64,000 nucleotides of DNA. Source: Microseira sp041929235 (lineage in GTDB: Bacteria; Cyanobacteriota; Cyanobacteriia; Cyanobacteriales; Aerosakkonemataceae). How positions within the stretch are numbered: position 1 is the stretch's first letter; every line of letters starts with the position of its first letter. Made by a program: the position numbers and the translations under genes. The notes under the pieces are model-generated. The model ran no database searches. It saw nothing but the letters and a program-made list of their open reading frames with translations, and had not been told where the DNA came from. The stretch lies in NCBI RefSeq assembly GCF_041929235.1, contig NZ_JBHFNP010000283.1, positions 1-64,000 on the forward strand, written 5' to 3'. Shown one piece after another: positions 45,462-52,917 of this stretch.

Positions 45462-46025
45462 ATGAACGCTACTTTAGTAACGACTTTAGGCCAACCATTG
45501 ACCCAATTAACTTACTCTATATTGGTTGAAAAGGAAACAGAGGGAAGTTATAAAGCAACGGTGTGGGGATTAACAGATTGTCAAGGGACTGGGGAGACGA
45601 AAGAGAGTGCGATCGCCAATCTCCGCCATCATCTAAAAGCGCGTCTAGAAAAAGCTGAAGTAGTCTCGCAAGAAATCCCCCTCTCAAAATTAACTTACAC
45701 CGTAATAGTTGAAGAAACAGAAGGAAATTATCAAGCGACGGTGTGGGGATTACCAGAAATTCAAGCAACTGGGGAGACGAAAGAAACTGTATTAAAAAGT
45801 ATCAACCAGCTTTTAACAGCACGTTTGGAAAAAGTAGAAGTTATTACTGATAAAATCGATTTACCTTCTAAAGCCGAGCATCCTTGGATGAAATTTGCTG
45901 GTATGTTCAAAGACGATCCAGACTTCGAGGCGGTGCAAGCAGATATTGAAGCCTATCGTCGCGAACTCGATGCCGAGATGGAAGCGTATTATCAACAACT
46001 TGATGCAGAGGAACAAGCTAAGTGA
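45462..46025 (+). CDS. Antitoxin with two HicB-like domains and a VapB-type tail
   Basis: 187 residues. Two successive ~50-residue HicB-like units are visible (LTYSILVEKETEGSYKATVW and LTYTVIVEETEGNYQATVW, each closed by a TGETKE...ARLEK helix). A tail with HPWMKFAGMFKDDPDFEAVQ and YRRELDAEM follows, which in cyanobacteria usually belongs to short antitoxins of PIN toxins. The stop overlaps the toxin start (GTGA), so they are co-translated. Likely role: neutralise the PIN RNase and repress the operon. Confidence 0.75.
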   Translation: MNATLVTTLGQPLTQLTYSILVEKETEGSYKATVWGLTDCQGTGETKESAIANLRHHLKARLEKAEVVSQEIPLSKLTYTVIVEETEGNYQATVWGLPEIQATGETKETVLKSINQLLTARLEKVEVITDKIDLPSKAEHPWMKFAGMFKDDPDFEAVQADIEAYRRELDAEMEAYYQQLDAEEQAK

Positions 46026-46444
46026 GTTTGTGGATACTTGATACAGATTGTGTCTCGCTTTTTCAAAACGATCATCCAGTTGTAAGGCAGCGTGTTAATG
46101 CAACCAATCCTGAAGAAATTGCTGTCACAATTATCACGTTTGAAGAACAAGTCTATGGACGGCTGAATCGTATTAGGAGGGCAAATTCTGGAGATGCACT
46201 GATTTCAGCTTATGCAAAATTAGCAGCGGCTCTAAATTACTTCAAAACTGTGAATGTGCTTGATTTTGACCAAGATGCTTATGATTGTTACGCTGAATTA
46301 GTTCGGCAACGAGTTCGTATTGGTACCCAAGATTTACGCATTGCTGCTACTGTAATCTCTAGAAACGGTATTCTGGTAACGCGAAATCGACGGGATTTTG
46401 AACGAGTTCCCGGTTTGGTGTTTGAAGATTGGAGTATTGCTTAA
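46022..46444 (+). CDS. VapC-type PIN-domain toxin
   Basis: The 140-residue PIN ribonuclease has an N-terminal WILDTDCVSLF (first Asp) and conserved TIITFEEQVYGRL (Glu). The last acidic site GTQDLRIAATVISRNGILVT and NRRDFERVPGL complete the fold. The GTG start at 46022 overlaps the antitoxin stop by 4 bp. It would cleave RNA when free of its antitoxin. Confidence 0.88.
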   Translation: MSLWILDTDCVSLFQNDHPVVRQRVNATNPEEIAVTIITFEEQVYGRLNRIRRANSGDALISAYAKLAAALNYFKTVNVLDFDQDAYDCYAELVRQRVRIGTQDLRIAATVISRNGILVTRNRRDFERVPGLVFEDWSIA

Positions 46445-46483
46445 TTTCAGCCAGTCTTCGGAGGCTTATTGTCAACGATCCTG

Positions 46484-46547
46484 GTAGGGGCACGGCGGGA
46501 GAAAACCTTATCGTTAAGAGCAAAGCTTATTGATGCCGTGCCCCTAC
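46484..46547. repeat. Stem-loop repeat family, copy 2 (GTAGGGGCACGGC stem)
   Basis: GTAGGGGCACGGC pairs perfectly with GCCGTGCCCCTAC. The interior GAGAAAACCTTATCGTTAAG is nearly that of copy 1. The left flank GTCAACGATCCTG is the complement of the right flank of copy 1. Confidence 0.75.
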
Positions 46548-46812
46548 AACTCTGATTTTTACCTTATTCTAGCCACGCCTGGGCCATCTGTTTGACTCTT
46601 CCGCGTTGTTCGGGTTTTATGGGGTTTTCGCCTGTAATTGCACTCAATACTGTTCATATTGCGAGCAAATCTGGCTAGTATTCCTATTGTAGCCGATGCG
46701 CTGGTTATGATGGAATTTGGGGGGATGGAAGAGTGCGATCGCATCTAAATCAACCAACCCTAAATAACTAAAGTTGAAAGTTACGATCGAGTTGAAGTTT
46801 AACCCTGACTAA

Positions 46813-47157
46813 ATCGCGAAAACACCAATTGCTCTCTATCGACAAGGCAATGCTAATTCTCCCAGAATGGACAATGTTAGACCTAATAAGGATATTGCCA
46901 CTTATAATGAGAACGAGCAAGTTTGGGTGATGACTACTTTAGCCGATGGCAAATCACCAGGAGGGGTTTCTACATTTGCCACCCAAGGATCTGGGAAAAA
47001 CTGGTGGAAATTAGACCCTGGTACTGACATCCCACAGGAATTATAATTGCTTAACGACCGCGATAACCACTGGTTATGGAAACCGAGTAAAACTATGCTG
47101 ATGGATGAATACGCAGCACTTCGATTAATACGTGCATCTTTTTATAAAGTAAGTTAA
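46813..47157 (+). pseudogene. Tse2-like ADP-ribosyltransferase-fold toxin remnant
   Basis: One frame reads protein-like from 46813 to 47157 with a single TAA at 47044. Before it come ALYRQGNANSPRMDNVRP, GGVSTF and NWWKLDPGTDIPQEL. After it comes LLNDRDNHWLWKPSKTMLMDEY. The YR, STF, GT-IP-L and HW...P..M..Y pattern resembles Tse2-type mono-ADP-ribosyltransferase toxins as I recall them. No start codon is obvious before the YR motif (the ATG at 46867 is internal). The rest of the 46445-46812 gap holds repeat copy 2 and no gene. The gene is dead or truncated. Confidence 0.5.
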
Positions 47158-47226
47158 CAGATTTGGCATTTTTAATTGAATGATAGGATTGTTTACCTAC
47201 CAGCGATCGCATCTGAGGAGAGTCAA

Positions 47227-47571
47227 ATGAATTTATCATTTAAAGACATACAGTTTATCATTGAAGCCATCGATCGTTTGATGGAAACCTATCAAGAACG
47301 TCTCAATAACATAGAAGATATAGATGAGGATGAGGCATCCGATCTCGGCAATGACTCTATGTTTTTGGCAGCACTGAGGACAGACTTAGCAAAAAGTTTG
47401 GAACAAGGTGTTTCCCCTCAAACGAAAGATAGTTCATTAACAAACTTAGAAGGGTTATCTTTGCCAGAGTTAATGCAGCCAGTTTTACAATTATTAATTA
47501 AGGAGCGCTTAGTCTTGATAGACGCAATTACCGAGTCGATTCGTAATGAACTTTCACTGAGTAAACTCTAG
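47227..47571 (+). CDS. Hypothetical acidic helical protein, possible partner of the Tse2-like gene
   Basis: 114 residues from the ATG at 47227, which follows GAGGAGAG (an upstream TTG at 47176 is less likely). It is leucine-rich and acidic, predicted helical (FKDIQFIIEAIDRLMETYQE; EDIDEDEASDLG). No family recognised. It lies 69 bp after the decayed toxin in the same direction, the place where an immunity or antitoxin gene would be. That role is a guess. Confidence 0.5.
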   Translation: MNLSFKDIQFIIEAIDRLMETYQERLNNIEDIDEDEASDLGNDSMFLAALRTDLAKSLEQGVSPQTKDSSLTNLEGLSLPELMQPVLQLLIKERLVLIDAITESIRNELSLSKL

Positions 47572-47632
47572 TGCGATTCGCTGCAAGGGTAGCTTCGCTT
47601 CACGCGCAGCGTGCGGTCGGCATATCGCTCCT
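47572..47632. repeat. GATTCGCTGCAAGGGTAGC repeat, copy 3
   Basis: Nearly the same as 45306-45362 over its first 40 bases, ending in GCGGTCGGCATATCG like the 26994 copy. It starts at the stop codon of the preceding gene. Confidence 0.7.
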
Positions 47633-47685
47633 CAATTTGATAGGGTGATGGGGGAGCGATCGCATTTACGGGTTTCTCTAAACTA

Positions 47686-48075
47686 TCAGATACCGAATAG
47701 CTTGGATAACAAGGGAAGTATATTATTCCAAGCTTCTAGCAAAGTTGCCCCAGTTTGTAATCCAGAAAAGATTCCTTTCAACATCGTAATAGCATTATCT
47801 GCCTTCCCCTGCACTTCTCCTTCATTGGAATTTTGAGCCGCTTTTTCGAGTTCTCCTACTTGCTTCAAGGCTTTTATTTTGTTCTTTTCATCCAAACCAG
47901 GTTCAGTTTCAATAGCTGTTTTTAGCTTTTCCAGAAGCTCTTTTATTCCTGGTTTCTCAGGGTCAGTAGATGGAGGTATTTTGTTGATAGCAGCTGATAC
48001 GTTACCTTTCACAGTACTATCCTGTATCAGATTTCCTTCAAAATCTCCGCCAATGCTGATTGAGTTATTTGCCAT
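47686..48075 (-). CDS. Hypothetical protein with GG-GN-IQ motif at its N-terminus
   Basis: 129 residues from the ATG at 48075 (GGAG 9 bp upstream; a longer form from 48114 adds 13 residues). The N-terminus SISIGGDFEGNLIQDSTVKG aligns residue by residue with the C-terminus of the next gene's product. The remainder is a lysine-rich helical domain, ending in a hydrophobic LLEAWNNILPLLSKLFG. No family recalled. Same strand and close downstream of 48130-48627, so probably one operon. Confidence 0.6.
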   Translation of the reverse strand: MANNSISIGGDFEGNLIQDSTVKGNVSAAINKIPPSTDPEKPGIKELLEKLKTAIETEPGLDEKNKIKALKQVGELEKAAQNSNEGEVQGKADNAITMLKGIFSGLQTGATLLEAWNNILPLLSKLFGI

Positions 48076-48129
48076 ACCACAATTCTCCAAAATGACACCT
48101 GAATTGAGCTTCATATCACTTTATAATTA

Positions 48130-48627
48130 TTAATGTTTACTTGATACATCCCCACCAACTTTACCCCCTTGTATGATATTTCCTGTAATACTTCCGCCAA
48201 TTTGGATAGTCATGGAACTGCCGTCTTGAGCATTTTCTGTAAAATCATATAGTTTCATAACTGCCTTCTTTAACCAAGCTGTATCGCTAGTTATAAATAT
48301 TTTTCCATCTCCAGAGTTCAGATATAATTTTAGTCCGTACATTTTGGGTTGAGCAATATTATATATCAAGGCTGCAATTGAAATCATAATTAGTATCCCT
48401 CCCCATTCTTGAGCAAAATTGCCAACAATAGCTCCCAATACAAACAAGACAAAAATAAATAAATACGGAATTTTTTTAGTCTGTACTTCACCTATACCAA
48501 ATCCAGTAACATTGCGAAATTGATAAACATCATCACCAAACCTGACTGTTTTTTTGGTAATGTATAGGACTTCTGCCTTTTCTATAGAAGTCTTATCATC
48601 TCCTTGCAAGAATGTACTTAAAGTCAT
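48130..48627 (-). CDS. DUF6232-like membrane protein with C-terminal GG-GN-IQ motif
   Basis: 165 residues. The N-terminal half is a small beta domain, then two hydrophobic helices (YLFIFVLFVLGAIVGNF; WGGILIMISIAALIYNIA), then a soluble part. This general layout is that of DUF6232. The extreme C-terminus TIQIGGSITGNIIQGGKVGG repeats the motif that opens the adjacent gene. Function unknown; it may anchor an assembly at the membrane. Confidence 0.6.
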   Translation of the reverse strand: MTLSTFLQGDDKTSIEKAEVLYITKKTVRFGDDVYQFRNVTGFGIGEVQTKKIPYLFIFVLFVLGAIVGNFAQEWGGILIMISIAALIYNIAQPKMYGLKLYLNSGDGKIFITSDTAWLKKAVMKLYDFTENAQDGSSMTIQIGGSITGNIIQGGKVGGDVSSKH

Positions 48628-48871
48628 AATTTAATTTTTCACAACCGTTGTCAAAACCAGACTTTCCGAGAAATAGTCGCAAAACCGAGGCTTTTCCGTC
48701 TTGGAGTGGCTTTTTGCCTATATTGCCGCCTCCGTTCCACTTACAGCACCCTTAAACTTACCTGCTCTCAGTTATTCTTTACCTAGAATAAACAAGCTAT
48801 AACTAGCCGTCTCCTGATAAATATCAGGAAGTATGCTAGGATTACGTAAGTAATTTCCGCTACTTCCAGCT

Positions 48872-49360
48872 ATGGCATCGGCTAATGAGCAGTTTACCCA
48901 AGCGGCGAACCACTGGGACTTGGAAACGCTGTACGCAGATTTGGCATCTGCTAAGGGGAAGCGTTTGACACCCGTGGAGAAGCTGCACCTGCGGGGGTTG
49001 CTTTGCGGTTATAGTCCGGCTGAAATAGCGGAAAAGCTTGGCAAGGATGTTAAGGGAGTTGAAACCGATCTATGTGCCACTATTTACAGGTATGTTAAAA
49101 GTCTGCTGGATAAATGTAATGAAAAGATAGGTAATTGGAGAAATATTACTGAATGGCTTGAGGATGCAGGATATAAAACTCAGTCAAATGCTCAAGTGCC
49201 AGTTAATAGTTTGCTACCTGGAAATAGTGTAGTTAATATAACTAATATAACTATTGATAATAATCAAATAGTATTTCTGATTAACCTGAGAATACCAACA
49301 TCAAAACTTTCAGAAGTGTCAATACAAGACATAAATATTGACGACAGCGCTGCTAAATAG
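48872..49360 (+). CDS. HTH-domain protein (N-terminal domain as in VMAP/NTPase conflict proteins)
   Basis: 162 residues. Residues ~15-90 form a helix-turn-helix unit (KGKRLTPVEKLHLRGLLCGY; EIAEKLGKDVKGVETDL; YVKSLLDKC). In cyanobacteria this unit is usually found at the N-terminus of large NTPase or vWA-MoxR-associated proteins. Here it stands alone with a ~70-residue beta-rich tail (VVNITNITIDNN). It may be a free adaptor or a truncated effector. It diverges from the two GG-motif genes. Confidence 0.6.
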   Translation: MASANEQFTQAANHWDLETLYADLASAKGKRLTPVEKLHLRGLLCGYSPAEIAEKLGKDVKGVETDLCATIYRYVKSLLDKCNEKIGNWRNITEWLEDAGYKTQSNAQVPVNSLLPGNSVVNITNITIDNNQIVFLINLRIPTSKLSEVSIQDINIDDSAAK

Positions 49361-49459
49361 AGTTTTTCTACAATTCAACTGCGTAGTATGGTGAAACTGC
49401 TGACGGCGCTGAAGCGCCTACTAAGAACGGTGCGATCGCATCCTTATATCCAGTCCTGT

Positions 49460-49489
49460 AGTAGAGACGTTACATGTAACGTCTCTACT
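49460..49489. repeat. 30-bp perfect palindrome AGTAGAGACGTTACA/...
   Basis: A fully self-complementary repeat of the cyanobacterial AGAGACGTTACATGTAACGT class. It sits in a 225-bp gap and would make a strong hairpin or terminator. Confidence 0.8.
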
Positions 49490-49585
49490 CATACAGTTAA
49501 TGGTGTTTTTGGGGCGGGTTTTACAAGTTTCCTTTGATCAAAAGCGAATTGTATTGATAAACCCGCCCCCCGCGCGATCGCATCC

Positions 49586-50047
49586 TTATTGAGGAATGGG
49601 CAAGTGAACAATTTGGTCTTGATATTCCTCATCAAAAGAACCACCCGCAATCAAAATCAACTCTTCAAGAGTCTCGCCAATACTCATATCCGGATTGAGA
49701 ATCAAAATCCCTGGCACATGACGATTTTGGGTAATATGTTCGATTAAGTGGACGGGCATTGAAGTGCGATTATTTGTCACTAGCACAAAGTTATATTCTT
49801 CACACCAAATCAATATTTCCGGGTCTAACGTGCCTTTTGCAGGACAGCCAGGTTCTCCTACTGCACGAACTACTAAATCCGGTTCGCGTCGTCGCAGTTG
49901 ATGGGTAAGCTGCTACGCACCTAATTTGAGAGTCAAATTTTCCCTTCTTCTTGTGGGGTGGGCATCTTGCCCGCCTCTTTATTGGATTTAAATGCGTAGC
50001 AGCTTATAAACTGGATTGACATTTTCATCAATGAGATATTTAAGCAT
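49586..50047 (-). pseudogene. DUF5615 (PIN-like) toxin gene interrupted by a MITE
   Basis: From an ATG at 50047 the product begins LKYLIDENVNPVY. After the 99-bp insertion (49908-50006) it continues THQLRRREPDLVVRAVGEPG and LVTNNRTSMPVHL to 49586. Taking out the element plus one TA restores a perfect DUF5615 open frame. As it stands the frame hits a stop soon after NPVYKLLRI. The start overlaps the stop of the upstream DUF433 antitoxin gene by 8 bp, so the pair was a toxin-antitoxin operon. Confidence 0.88.
49908..50006. mobile_element. 99-bp MITE with AGCTGCTACGCA terminal repeats and TA duplication
   Basis: The ends AGCTGCTACGCA and TGCGTAGCAGCT are perfect inverted repeats and each border carries TA, the IS630/Tc1-type target duplication. 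The interior contains the GTGGGGTGGGCATCTTGCCCGCC hairpin family. No coding capacity. Confidence 0.85.
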
Positions 50048-50378
50048 TGCTTGCCTTTCTCATCTCTGCTTTTGCTGCCTTAATTTTCATCAATCTTTGC
50101 ACAACTGGCGGCGGATTGCGTTTTTGTTCCTCCCGCATTTTGTGTCCCCACTCTAGCCAGTCAGCAATATATTTGCTAACTTCTTCTTTGTTGTGCAAGT
50201 AATAAAGAATTGTGGCATAAACTTGTTCGAGACTTAGGGATGTATAAATATTGGCGATTTCCTCTGGAGTCCTGGCGCGATAGATATACTCGTACAAAAT
50301 AGTTTCAATGCCGATGCGCGAACCTTTGAGACGAATGTCATTAGGTGCGAGAAAGTTAAAGTAATCTTCTAGTTGCAT
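50040..50378 (-). CDS. DUF433 antitoxin
   Basis: 112 residues with the DUF433 pattern FNFLAPNDIRLKGSRIGIET, TPEEIANIYTSLSLEQVYATI and YYLHNKEEV. DUF433 proteins are helix-turn-helix antitoxins usually coupled to DUF5615 PIN-like toxins. The lysine-rich C-terminus (KIKAAKAEMRK) overlaps the toxin start. Its toxin is disrupted by a MITE, so this antitoxin is now an orphan. Confidence 0.85.
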   Translation of the reverse strand: MQLEDYFNFLAPNDIRLKGSRIGIETILYEYIYRARTPEEIANIYTSLSLEQVYATILYYLHNKEEVSKYIADWLEWGHKMREEQKRNPPPVVQRLMKIKAAKAEMRKASNA

Positions 50379-50434
50379 GGTTCAATTTCTCCTTATATCA
50401 ATTATTGTATCCACAGGCGATCGCCAATTCTCAA

Positions 50435-50755
50435 TTAAATGCTCACAACTGTAGCTTTACCTTTTTCTGCTGTGGGCAAAATAGACAGAATATTAGGGAC
50501 GAGGGGTTTGAGATCGGCTAATCGGTTTGATGATGCCTGTAGTACGAGAACAGCAATGTTAAATGTTGGTAGGTTTTGCTGGAATGACAAATTGCGGTCT
50601 ACTGTAATAAAAACATCGAACTCGGCTTCGGCGAGGGTAAGAAGTTGACCATTCTTAATTCCTGCCCATCCCATTTGCGGAACTGTCTTTACCTCATAAG
50701 TTGTCAGTTCCCTCGCTAGTTTGCGGTCGATACACTCATCAAGTAGCAGTTTCAT
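50435..50755 (-). CDS. DUF5615 PIN-like toxin
   Basis: 106 residues beginning MKLLLDECIDRKLARELTTY, with FDVFITVDRNLSFQQNL. The three acidic clusters fit the PIN-like DUF5615 fold. The ATG at 50755 is preferred; an upstream TTG at 50764 overlaps the antitoxin. One base separates it from the stop of the DUF433 gene at 50757-50975. Intact. Confidence 0.88.
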   Translation of the reverse strand: MKLLLDECIDRKLARELTTYEVKTVPQMGWAGIKNGQLLTLAEAEFDVFITVDRNLSFQQNLPTFNIAVLVLQASSNRLADLKPLVPNILSILPTAEKGKATVVSI

Positions 50756-50756
50756 G

Positions 50757-50975
50757 CTATGCAACCATATTCGTAATTTGCGTTTCCATTATTTCTAGCA
50801 AACTAATCACCTGCTCTCTTGTTACAGTCGGAAATCCATCCAAAAATTCATCAATAGATTCTCCCGCTTTCAGATAATCCAAGAGCGTTTGAACGGGGAC
50901 TCTAGTTCCTGTAAAAACTGGCGTACCCCCCATAACTTCTGGGGATGAACTGACGATTTGGTTATTGGTAAGCAT
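50757..50975 (-). CDS. DUF433 antitoxin (second pair)
   Basis: The 72-residue DUF433 protein has IVSSSPEVMGGTPVFTGTRV and VQTLLDYLKAGESIDEFLDGFPTV in the classical order. It pairs with the adjacent DUF5615 toxin. Its short form contrasts with the 112-residue relative of the neighbouring broken pair, so the two pairs are not a recent duplication. Confidence 0.92.
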   Translation of the reverse strand: MLTNNQIVSSSPEVMGGTPVFTGTRVPVQTLLDYLKAGESIDEFLDGFPTVTREQVISLLEIMETQITNMVA

Positions 50976-51184
50976 ACAGGGTTATACAATCTTAGGTCAG
51001 ATATTCACCATGTTAGGCTGCTCTTACTGTAACTGCACATACGATGCGCGATTCCCTGACGCGGCGCTGTCTTCGCTAAAGCGCTTACTACGAGCCAATT
51101 TTGCCGCTTTACGCCCAAGAACTCATAGATACTAAATATCGTCAACTGGTGCCGTACTCTGCGGGCTAACCCACCCTACAAATA

Positions 51185-51328
51185 GAGGTTACTCCCCTCT
51201 CCTTGCAGGAGAGGGGTAGGGGGAGAGGTCAAGAGGTTACTCCCCTCTCCTTGCAGGAGAGGGGTAGGGGGAGAGGTCAAGAGGTTACTCCCCTCTCCTT
51301 GCAGGAGAGGGGTAGGGGGAGAGGTCAA
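51185..51328. repeat. Three perfect 48-bp tandem repeats, each a hairpin
   Basis: Units start at 51185, 51233 and 51281 and are identical. Each contains CCCCTCTCCT-TGC-AGGAGAGGGG (10-bp stem). They lie just downstream of psbK (minus strand) and could stack as terminators. The rest of 50976-51393 holds no gene that I can support. Confidence 0.92.
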
Positions 51329-51393
51329 AAAAAGCAGCTACCCCGTCTCCAGAGTAGCCACCTATTTTTCTTTTAGATAATCCTTTTATCGGT

Positions 51394-51531
51394 TTATCTG
51401 AAACCAACAGCTGCTTGCCATACGAAGGCTAACAGCAAGAAAAACACGGGAATCACAGGTAGAACATCTACCAGGGGGTCGAAAATTGAGTAAGCTTCAG
51501 GCAGTTTTGCCAACAACAGCGCTGCTTCCAT
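51394..51531 (-). CDS. psbK: Photosystem II reaction centre protein K (PsbK)
   Basis: The 45-residue protein starts MEAALLLAKLPEAYSIFDPL, where the first eight residues are the usual cleaved leader and KLPEAY marks the mature end. It ends VFFLLLAFVWQAAVGFR, the single membrane helix. It is a small core subunit of photosystem II. It lies 66 bp downstream of tgt on the same strand, the usual cyanobacterial tgt-psbK order. Confidence 0.97.
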   Translation of the reverse strand: MEAALLLAKLPEAYSIFDPLVDVLPVIPVFFLLLAFVWQAAVGFR

Positions 51532-51597
51532 GAATTATGTTTCCTCTCCAACACAGCTTTTTTCATAATTGTCGTATATCTTAACATGCTATGCGCC

Positions 51598-52716
51598 TTA
51601 TGAATCGGGTTCAGGCGCAAGCCAATCAGCAAATTCTTCTGCAAAGCGATCGCTCGCTATCGCCTCCCTGATCCGCTGCGTAAAACGGATCAGTTCGGTA
51701 ATGTTGTGTATCGATAGTAACGTGTATGCCAAAATTTCCCGCGACTTCACCAAGTGGCACAAATAAGCACGGCTAAAGTTCTGGCAAGTATAACAAGGAC
51801 AACTCTCATCCAGCGGTGTAAAATCTTCCTTAAATTGGGCGTTTTTCAGGTTCCAGCGTTCCCCGCTTACCATCGCCGTCCCGTGTCTCGCCCACCTGGT
51901 GGGTATCACGCAATCGAATAGATCCACACCAGCGGCGATCGCTTGCGTCATTTCGCGATATGTCCCCACCCCCATCAAATAGCGCGGCTTCTCGAATGGC
52001 AAAATCGGTGTAGTAACTTTTACAATCTTTTCGATCAGTGCTGCCGGTTCTCCCACACTGACGCCGCCAATCGCATATCCCGGTAAATCCAAGTCTACCA
52101 AAGCTTTTGCGGCTTCTTGCCTCAAAGAAGGATAAACCCCGCCTTGCACAATTCCAAACAATGCCTGATCGGCACGCCCGTGTGCCTTGATACATCGCTC
52201 TAACCAGCGGTAAGTCCGCCCAGTTGCCGCTTCCACCTCTTCTCGACTCGCGGGGTAAGGCGGACATTCGTCAAACGCCATAATTACATCTGCCCCCAGC
52301 GCATTTTGAATCTGAATCGATCGCTCTGGCGTTAATTCAATGACGCGCCCGTCATACGGCGATCGAAATCTTGCTCCCTCTTCAGTAATTTTACGTATTC
52401 CACTTAAGCTAAAAACCTGAAATCCGCCCGAATCGGTGAGCATCGGACCGTTCCATCCCATAAACTTGTGGAGACCACCACCACTGGCTACAATATTTTC
52501 TCCTGGTCGGAGGTGGAGGTGATAGGTATTCGCTAAAACCATCTGCGCCCCCGTGTCCCGTAATTGCGCCGGAGTTACAGTTTTGACGGTGGCTAGGGTT
52601 CCGACGGGCATAAAGCGCGGTGTTTCTACAATTCCATGTGGCGTAGTAAAAACACCTACACGCGCTTTAGTATGGCTACAGCGAGCCTGACATTGAAAAG
52701 AAAATTTGTAGCTCAA
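51598..52716 (-). CDS. tgt: Queuine tRNA-ribosyltransferase (tRNA-guanine transglycosylase)
   Basis: TIM-barrel enzyme with LTDSGGFQVFSLSG (catalytic Asp), FDCVIPTRWARHGTA (nucleophile Asp) and the zinc site CPCYTCQNF followed by a distant SIHN histidine. It exchanges guanine-34 for preQ1 in GUN-anticodon tRNAs. The TTG at 52716 is chosen because SYKFSFQCQARCSHTKARVG matches the family start. The frame stays open to 52779 through repeat-like DNA. Upstream of psbK on the same strand. Confidence 0.93.
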   Translation of the reverse strand: MSYKFSFQCQARCSHTKARVGVFTTPHGIVETPRFMPVGTLATVKTVTPAQLRDTGAQMVLANTYHLHLRPGENIVASGGGLHKFMGWNGPMLTDSGGFQVFSLSGIRKITEEGARFRSPYDGRVIELTPERSIQIQNALGADVIMAFDECPPYPASREEVEAATGRTYRWLERCIKAHGRADQALFGIVQGGVYPSLRQEAAKALVDLDLPGYAIGGVSVGEPAALIEKIVKVTTPILPFEKPRYLMGVGTYREMTQAIAAGVDLFDCVIPTRWARHGTAMVSGERWNLKNAQFKEDFTPLDESCPCYTCQNFSRAYLCHLVKSREILAYTLLSIHNITELIRFTQRIREAIASDRFAEEFADWLAPEPDS

Positions 52717-52917
52717 AATTAATTCAAACCGGCTGATATAGCTAGGGGCTAGGGGCAATGGGGTTGAAGGGTCTAGCAATCTTGGATTTCAGGCTCTAAG
52801 AACGTTCATTATGCCAGTGCGGTTGCTATATTTGGCAAAATAGGGCATCGGGCAAAAGTAATTCTCACCCGCTCACACAGGCGAGACGCCTGTGCTACCC
52901 TGCACACCTGCACTAGA

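Noticed and set aside
51185..51328. 48-bp triplet considered as a CRISPR array
   Set aside because: The copies are directly adjacent and identical over all 48 bp, with no variable spacers.
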